Below, in pieces: positions 58,225 through 64,000 of a DNA stretch of 64,000 bases. The translations under genes were made by a program, and so were the position numbers. Source of the stretch: Pseudoscleropodium purum (lineage: Eukaryota; Streptophyta; Bryopsida; Hypnales; Brachytheciaceae); assembly GCA_963969395.1 (NCBI GenBank), contig OZ017803.1:18972001-19036000 (forward strand), given 5' to 3'. The notes beneath the pieces are model-generated. The model was not told the DNA's origin and did no database searches. It was given only the letters and a program-made list of their open reading frames with translations. How positions within the stretch are numbered: the stretch's first letter is position 1; every line of letters starts with the position of its first letter.

Positions 58225-58497
58225 GTCCCTGGACCCTTTCCGGTTTGTCATCATGAATCCGGTTTACCATCATAATCCGGTTCATCATCATCATCCGGTC
58301 CTAGACCTAATCCGTGTTGCATTCCGTTTCCGTCGTTACTTACTCCTGACCGGATTAGATCCAAGAAGCCCACTACTTCACGTTCCGTGCTAATTCTGAG
58401 TTTTCCTTCCCCACCTAATCGGATCCGGTTAGCTAATGACTAGTTTCCGTTCCTATTTGGGTGTATACTAAGAAAATCAAAATTCTAAGCTGCGACA

Positions 58498-58502
58498 GTT
58501 TG
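58498..58502. repeat. Target site duplication GTTTG (right) of the inner retrotransposon
   Basis: Second copy of the 5-bp duplication paired with 45983-45987. Confidence 0.97.
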
Positions 58503-59194
58503 CCAACCGGATGTACTCGGGATTGATCCGCCATACGAAGGACTTGATCCGTGGCTTCGATCGTGGTGAATCCTAACTCAAATGCCGTGTCTTCCAACAT
58601 CAAGTTGACTCCAGATCCGCCATCGATGGGAACCTTTGGAATCAGGCATCCTTCTATCTCCACACCGATCTCTGGAGCCCCGGAATCTTCCGGTTGGGAG
58701 AAGTTAACTGCCACCGCTGGGAGTTTCACCCTCTTCTTCCGTTTCCGTGTCCAGCTATCTCGGATCAGCTTCTGGTACATCACGTTGTCGTGCAGGAGCT
58801 GTCCAATCGTAACATTCGCCCGTTGATCTCGGATGTCCTGGATGATGTCATACTCATGCGTACGGATATCCGGATTGATAACCACTGGGGTGTTACTGAA
58901 ACGAACCTGCTTCTTACTCGTCACCACATCCGGTCCAGAGATTTCCGTCCGAATCTCTGAACTGATGTCGATCGGAATCCGGTTCCGGTCCACCCCTTCC
59001 TCAAAGTGAACTTCCTCCAGTTCTGGACTTTGTCTCTGAAAAACAGGATCAGAATCACTACTCGATTTCTGTCTCCTCCTCTGCTTTTTCTTCGCTTCCC
59101 TTACAGCTCGTTCGGGTTGATTCCTGGTGGAACTGTAGGTCGATACCCGGTTTACCAAGCTCTCCGTCTCCGCCGGCAGTTCCACCTCGCATCG
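58503..59194 (-). pseudogene. Outer-element pol, N-terminal protease part (cut by the inner insertion)
   Basis: Starts right after the gag UGA (59197-59195) in the same frame and runs through the basic linker and the protease IDGGSG motif up to HPVGKLSQ, where the inner element is inserted. Reading on into the inner LTR gives about 18 foreign residues and then a stop at 58433. It differs from the inner copy by a few residues (for example EAKKKQ for GKKKKQ). It has no function alone. Confidence 0.93.
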
Positions 59195-60790
59195 TCACTT
59201 GTCCGGATTCTCCGTTCCGGCTGAGTGGCCATAGTTGAGCGCGGTCTGCTCCCTTGGAAGAATTTGAACTTGTTTGTAAACCGGTCTTGGCTGTATGGGC
59301 TTCAAACACTGCTCCTCCTGATGCCCATACTCTTGGCAATTCTGGCACGGAAGAGTTCGAGGAGCACCCTGCCCTGGTCCCCTGTTAGGACACGAGTTGG
59401 CATAATGTCCCGGTTCTCCACAGCCATAACAAATCACCACTTGTCTATCCGGGTAACCAAGGGCTCGCACGGGCTGCTGCATTACCAACCCCTGACTCGG
59501 TCCTGGTAAAAAGTTCCGGTTCAACATGTTGGACCGGGAAGGAATCGTGATCCCTTTTCCTCTACCATAGGTCGGCTGCACTTGGTAGATCTCCTCCTCT
59601 TCCTCGTTTGCTACGGTGTAGTAGATCTCTTCTTCCGGATACACATAGTGAACTTGCTTCTGGGCAGCTCGCTGGCATTCACTTGGATAGTGACCTGGTT
59701 CTCCACATCTTCCGCACCAGACATTGGATCGAGAAGTCGGAACGATCCGTCTCGGTTTCCGGTTCTCAGCCATGTTGACCTTGATAGCCTCCAAAGACTC
59801 TTGGATGTTCTTCATCATCTTCTTGGAATCCGTATCCTCCGTCTTCACTTTCACAACCCGTTTCTCTCTCTGACCCTTCGACTTGTGCGAACGTCGGGGA
59901 GGTGAAACACTCTGTTCATCATCCGAGCTCGATGAATCCGGATCGGAAACTTCCGTTCCAGAACTCTCGGAACTGCTGTCCGAATCGGAAACTTTCTTAC
60001 GATGCTTCAACTTCCGGTCGCTCTTCTTGTTCTTCCCCTTTTCTTGCTTCTCGCTCCTTCTCAAGGACTTCCGGAGTGACTGAGCGGAATTCTCGTAATT
60101 AGCCGCAGCATCCATGGCGTCTCTAAGTGTCCTAGGTCGCGTCTGACGAATCAGAAATCCCATCGACTCGGGTAATCCGGCAACGTACCACTCCACCTGC
60201 AGACTAGGAGCAATCTCCGTGGTCAGCTTCACCCTCTGGCCATACTTCCGCACGGATTCGGATGATTTCATCGTTAGTGTACTAAGCCGTCCCAAGGCTC
60301 TGGCTTCTCCTCCTACCTCCCGGAAAGCTTGCAGGAAATCCGTTCTCAACTGATCCCAGTTATTCCGGATCGGATCGGAAATATCCTGGTACCATTTAAG
60401 AGCTTCTCCCTTGAGCAATCCTTGTAAGATTCTTTGCTGGGCCGCCTCATTCTCTTGGTTGGCGAGTGCAGTAGACTCAAACTCGCACAGCCAGTCATCC
60501 GCATCTTGGCTTCCGTCACCCTTAAAACGCTTGTATCTCAATCGAGTCATGACGTCTTCGTCCTCTCGGAATGGATCTTCTCTGTCCGGTTCCGGATCTA
60601 GATCGGAAACTGAAGGCGTATGACCAGATCTCGGATTCTCGCTTTCTCCTGCGGATGCAGACACGAAAATCGGACGGTTAACCGGATCTTGCAGATCCGG
60701 TTCACTATGATCCGGTTCAGGCGATTCTTCCGATCGTTCTCTCCTTCTCAATCGCTCGGACGTTCTCGTATTCCTTGTTCCGCTTCTCAT
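59195..60790 (-). CDS. gag: Gag polyprotein, outer element
   Basis: 531 aa from an ATG, intact. Same architecture as the inner Gag: capsid domain, basic linker and three CCHC knuckles. A 15-bp in-frame deletion removes ALIQK between RVK and LTTEIAP in the capsid domain. It ends in the same TGA with the same following codons. It could still be expressed from the outer 5' LTR, but pol is broken. Confidence 0.93.
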   Translation of the reverse strand: MRSGTRNTRTSERLRRRERSEESPEPDHSEPDLQDPVNRPIFVSASAGESENPRSGHTPSVSDLDPEPDREDPFREDEDVMTRLRYKRFKGDGSQDADDWLCEFESTALANQENEAAQQRILQGLLKGEALKWYQDISDPIRNNWDQLRTDFLQAFREVGGEARALGRLSTLTMKSSESVRKYGQRVKLTTEIAPSLQVEWYVAGLPESMGFLIRQTRPRTLRDAMDAAANYENSAQSLRKSLRRSEKQEKGKNKKSDRKLKHRKKVSDSDSSSESSGTEVSDPDSSSSDDEQSVSPPRRSHKSKGQREKRVVKVKTEDTDSKKMMKNIQESLEAIKVNMAENRKPRRIVPTSRSNVWCGRCGEPGHYPSECQRAAQKQVHYVYPEEEIYYTVANEEEEEIYQVQPTYGRGKGITIPSRSNMLNRNFLPGPSQGLVMQQPVRALGYPDRQVVICYGCGEPGHYANSCPNRGPGQGAPRTLPCQNCQEYGHQEEQCLKPIQPRPVYKQVQILPREQTALNYGHSAGTENPDK

Positions 60791-60906
60791 GAGTTAGTTT
60801 CCAGATTCAGCCGGAAAACAAAACCCAATCCGAGAAATGAAAACACAGAAAAGACGAACTACTGACTCAGCTTCTTCTGTACCGCAATAAAGCCGATAGC
60901 TTTAGG

Positions 60907-60925
60907 ATCCCCGGCAGCGGCGCCA
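60907..60925 (-). promoter_or_regulatory. Primer-binding site (tRNA-Asp), outer element
   Basis: TGGCGCCGCTGCCGGGGAT on the minus strand, identical to the inner element's site, with the same 11-nt spacer to the LTR. Confidence 0.85.
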
Positions 60926-60936
60926 GATTTTTGTCA

Positions 60937-62617
60937 TGTCGCAGCACAGGGCAGGTCAATTCCCCATTATACTCACAAAAATCGCTCTAGAGTATAACTA
61001 AGTGACTCTAAAGATCGAACCCACGAGATCCTGTGAAGTATCTAGCTCTATTAAGCAGTTAAGCTCAGTCAGTATGCCAATCTTACTTTCCGGTCCTAGA
61101 TCTAGAACCAGAAATACCACCACACCGGATAACTACAGACCGGATTACTCCTTCTTCCGGTCCTACTAACTATCCGGTCCGTACAAATACCCAAATCCCA
61201 GGATCTCACAACTTCCGATCCTGGAAATCTGTCCTGACCAATCCGGTCGGGATGGTCATCCTGTACCCGTAATCCTATCCGGTTTGGTTTTGCCTCTGTT
61301 TCACCATCAGAGGGGTCGCCGCTTAATTTTGAGAGTGGTAGGCCCACCACTCCTTCCGTGACTTATAGTGGCTGAAGACCCACTGTCCTACCTTCTAAAC
61401 TCCTAAGCTAATCCGGATCCGGTTTGGTCCTTCACAACAACCCAGATAGCAATCCGGGTCGTAGGTCACACAAAGACCCCACACTCGACCCTCTTGTACT
61501 ACAACGACCTTGATGCTACTTCCGATCCGTGCGAAGACAGGTGGTTACAAGTGCACCCGTCCGTTCCAACATCAACTAAAGTTCTTCCGTTACCCATACG
61601 GGTGGTGAGACCTCACAGGAGATCGGACACTCAACCGGATTTCCCACCCGGGAGTTCTAGCGCAGCTAAGGAATCCCTCCCTACCCGCCTAGCCTAACAA
61701 CGGCTTTCTCACCCGGAATCTCAAACTCTAGACGTGCTGAGGAACTAAGTTCACTCCCAACTCTTCGGTACCTACTCACATGCACCTAGGATCGGAAAAT
61801 AAACACCAAGGGGAGAAATCACTCGCAAACCAACCCGTACTATCCTAACTCCACATCATACAATCCTGTCGCGCTGGAGAGAGACACACAATGAAGAGAA
61901 TAGAAAAGTACAAGAAGTTTGCAAAATGAACAACTCCCAGTTCCCATCTCAAGAACCGATTTATATATAAAGGGTAAAAACCCTAAAAGCACAAAAAGGA
62001 GCGGAAAACCCGTGGGGGTCCGCCGCCGCCCTAATCTAACTTCCGGTCTAACCTAATACTGTTGAGCCGGATCCGGATCCGCTCCTACTCCTAACTGAAA
62101 TTAAAATCCTATCTACCCTACAACTCGAGATCCTATCGTCGGGCTTCCGGTCTCCGGGACTAGCTCCTCGAAGACTTCACTCAAATTCCGAACCCATTCC
62201 TCACTTCCTCTCTCCGATCTCAACCGGTAGCAAAACAGACAAAACACAAACGTCCAGACGCACAAACTCCAAAAACTCAACCGCGTGCTCTCAAGGTCGA
62301 GTTTCTAAAAGGGGGTGCAACAGTGAAAGCTCCTCCTTATATAGTCCCTGGACCCTTTCCGGTTTGTCATCATGAATCCGGATTACCATCATGAATCCGG
62401 TTCATCATCATCATCCGGTCCTAGACCTAATCCGTGTTGCATTCCGTTTCCGTCGTTAGTTACTCTTGACCGGATTAGATCCAAGAAGCCCACTACTTCA
62501 CGTTCCGTGCTAATTCTGAGTTTTCCTTCCCCACCTAATCGGATCCGGTTAGCTAATGACTAGTTTCCGTTCCTATTTGGGTGTATACTAAGAAAATCAA
62601 AATTCTAAGCTGCGACA
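60937..62617 (-). repeat. 5' LTR of the outer element (1681 bp, short form)
   Basis: Bounded by TGTCGCAGC and GCTGCGACA. Its length is exactly 1618 bp less than the long LTR, the distance between the two CCCGTTCC repeats there (the join here reads CCCATTCC after one transition). TATA boxes are at 62343-62335 and 61967-61959. Confidence 0.97.
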
Positions 62618-62622
62618 GACAT
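62618..62622. repeat. Target site duplication GACAT (right) of the outer retrotransposon
   Basis: Pairs with 40820-40824 and directly follows the terminal GCGACA of the outer 5' LTR. Confidence 0.95.
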
Positions 62623-63215
62623 TGTGGCCTCCTTCTCACTTGTTTTACAAAGATAATTGAACTTTCTTTTTTTTCCTCTGAAAATGAAAAAAATTGGTAG
62701 TTTCTTCCCTGCAGCATTGACACATGCTAAAGCCGACAACCATTCCTTGTTATCTGGTATAACTACATGCACATTTCTACTCCTTTTTTTGACTAGAACA
62801 AAACCACCTCCATCTCTACCAACTTGTGTGCCTAATTCATCACAGTTCTACACTTGATGTGGCAGGTAAGAATGTTTCTCATATAATTTAGATGGAAAAA
62901 CATAGAAAGTTTTCACATTTTCAGGACAAAAGGCTTTAGTACGATTTTACTCTAAAGCTTGAGGCTTTCTCAAGCTTAGTTGTGGATTCTTGTATATAAA
63001 ACATCTAATCCATACACAACCTAAATTTTTGTCTTGGAAAGGTGTAACACAAGTTTAGGTGAGTTCCTTCACTTTGGCCCTCAATTGTCCCATGTGTAGA
63101 AGAAAACTACGGTTTTGCATTTCAAGCAAATATGTAACAACTTGCCTTTCTTCATCATCACTTAAAATAGTTTTCTTTCTCCTCCTCCTTGATAGTGTTT
63201 TTCCATAGGCATGAC
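62618..63215 (-). pseudogene. pogo/Tigger-like DDE transposase, N-terminal half (split pseudogene)
   Basis: Minus-strand reading from about 63215: basic SRRRRKKTILSDDEERQ, a CENP-B type helix-turn-helix region ending in NPQLSLRKPQALE, then the start of the DDE domain with NCDELG (first catalytic Asp), WLSALACVNAAGKKLPIFFI and FRGKKRKF. It runs up to KEATMS at the retroelement boundary and continues at 40819. In-frame stops follow KELT, ALE and HQV. With 39755-40824 it makes about 550 codons, the normal size of the family. The original terminal inverted repeats were not found. Confidence 0.9.
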
Positions 63216-64000
63216 CTCTAAATCACCACAAAAAAAATAGTGAATAAATGACTGCGGTAAATGACTGCACAACAATCATTTAGGACATTTTCGACTGCAT
63301 CGTGACTTCCGAACCTGCAATCATCGTGGATGAGTGTGTGACTGTAGTGATTGGTAGTGTATTATCACCATCTTGGATGAAAAAGGGATGACAAGGTCTA
63401 CGTGGCACTTGTGATTTTTGGGCAATTGGTTTAGAAAGTGTGGGTAGTTGCCCATTCCACTCCAAAATTTTGGAGAAGTGACATGACGTCAACAATTTTG
63501 GAGTCACTCTGGAGTCACTATGGAGTCATTGGCAAGTGGACATGGATTGACACGTCAACACCCTCTATAGCTATTTCAAAGTCATTTTGTAGTCACAAAA
63601 GTGCTCCAGATGGTTTGCATGGTAATTTCCTGAAGTCATTTTTAAGTTTAGGGTGAGTTGTTTTAGAGTCATTCTACGGATATGGAAAATTTCTTGGTTG
63701 CTGACATGTGGCAATGTGATGATTTATTTGCGAGTCATTGTGGAGTTATTTTGCAATCGGTTTAGGGGGATGACAAATATCCTTGTTCATACGTAGTTGA
63801 TTAACGAGTCATTTATGAGTCACAGTAGAGTTATTTGTAGGTCGTCATTTGCATACGCTAGATGCAATGTTGGCTGATACGTGGCGACGGTATGAGTCAT
63901 TCTGTAGTTCTTATAGAGTTATTCATACTCTGCTTGCTTCCAGTCACTTGAGAGTCGTTCTAAAGTTAGCCGATTTTATTAAAGCATCCACGAGATTTTA
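63216..64000. other. Gene-free DNA at the right edge
   Basis: No gene recognised. The region includes the GAGTCA-rich degenerate repeat listed separately, and may contain the decayed 5' terminus of the DDE transposon. Confidence 0.6.
63490..63960 (+). repeat. Degenerate AGTCAY-rich repeat cluster
   Basis: AGTCAC or AGTCAT occurs about a dozen times within roughly 470 bp, often as GAGTCA(T/C) followed by '(t)tgtagt' or 'tggagt', for example three times in 63501-63530. Spacing is irregular. It looks like an eroded minisatellite. GAGTCA is the complement of the bZIP core TGACTC, which may be coincidence. Confidence 0.55.

Larger units (their letters stand above)
45988..58497 (-). mobile_element. 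Inner Ty3/gypsy LTR retrotransposon (long-LTR form), apparently complete
   Basis: 12,510 bp: 5' LTR 58497-55199, primer site, gag 55052-53442, pol in the same frame to 49323, polypurine tract, 3' LTR 49286-45988. Both LTRs are exactly 3299 bp and I find only four differences between them, so the insertion is very recent. All expected coding domains are intact. It inserted in the same orientation into the protease region of a near-identical relative. Each LTR also holds a 552-codon ORF. It lacks a chromodomain and uses a tRNA-Asp primer site, which suits the Athila/Tat group. It is a good candidate for an autonomous element. Confidence 0.97.
55199..58497 (-). repeat. 5' LTR of the inner element (3299 bp)
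   Basis: Perfect 9-bp terminal inverted repeats TGTCGCAGC/GCTGCGACA. In transcription order: U3 end with diverged 19-bp repeats, TATA box 58224-58216, the 552-codon ORF 58034-56376, telobox 56249-56241, second TATA box 56230-56222, then about 1 kb to the LTR end. The ORF segment lies between two CCCGTTCC repeats, the same pair present in the 3' LTR at 47245-47252 and 48863-48870. Confidence 0.97.
40825..62617 (-). mobile_element. Outer Ty3/gypsy LTR retrotransposon (short-LTR form), interrupted by a sister element
   Basis: Order on the minus strand: 5' LTR 62617-60937, tRNA-Asp primer site, gag, pol (split), polypurine tract, 3' LTR 42524-40825. Excluding the 12.5-kb inner element and its duplicated target, the outer element is about 9.28 kb. 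The LTRs start TGTCGCAGC and end GCTGCGACA (one G to A change in the 3' LTR). They differ at about 11 positions plus one 19-bp unit, so the insertion is older than the inner one. Pol lacks a chromodomain and the layout suits the Athila/Tat group. It carries a nonsense codon in pol and is disrupted, so it is non-autonomous now. Confidence 0.96.

Noticed and set aside
61102..61350. A 72-82 codon minus-strand ORF present in all four LTRs
   Set aside because: It is short, covers the end of the LTR without a start context, and has no recognisable domain; conservation simply reflects LTR similarity.
63490..63960. CRISPR-like array
   Set aside because: Motif spacing is irregular, repeats are only 6-8 bp and the genome is a plant.

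Overview
The window is nuclear DNA from a land plant. I infer a gymnosperm (conifer-like) genome from the long, AT-rich, repeat-filled intergenic DNA with widely spaced genes, a very young Ty3/gypsy retroelement and plant-type gene families. The species cannot be fixed from sequence alone. There are no bacterial-type operons, CRISPR arrays or rRNA genes.

Left part (1-40819). Three intact multi-exon genes lie on the minus strand, and all splice junctions could be read directly: a SOUL heme-binding protein (2 exons, 207 aa, 5731-6954), a GH28 polygalacturonase-like protein (7 exons, 481 aa, 11310-14379) and the spliceosome-associated beta-catenin-like protein 1, CTNNBL1 (8 exons, 534 aa, 33067-36088). 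A broken partial copy of the SOUL gene, with part of its intron, sits at 15838-16424. The rest is non-coding: tandem duplications, two families of old dispersed repeats and several MITEs, including a CACTA-type MITE nested in a Stowaway-like one.

Right part (39755-63215). A decayed pogo/Tigger-like (CENP-B type) DDE transposase is split by a 21.8-kb nested LTR retrotransposon block (40825-62617, target duplication GACAT). The outer element has short LTRs (1700 and 1681 bp). Its protease region is interrupted by a second, closely related element (45988-58497, target duplication GTTTG) with long LTRs of 3299 bp each. Both are minus-strand, chromodomain-less Ty3/gypsy elements (Athila/Tat-like) with a tRNA-Asp primer-binding site. 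They encode Gag with three CCHC knuckles and then Pol in the same frame, separated by one in-frame UGA. The inner element looks complete and potentially active; its two LTRs differ at only four positions that I found.

The most unusual feature is a 552-codon open reading frame inside each long LTR, encoding an unrecognised protein with an acidic linker, a basic NLS-like patch and a coiled coil. The short LTRs lack exactly this 1618-bp segment, as expected from a deletion between two 8-bp CCCGTTCC repeats. Each LTR has two TATA boxes, one upstream of the LTR ORF and one downstream of it, suggesting separate promoters for the LTR gene and the genomic RNA. The whole element family is strongly enriched in CCGG motifs.
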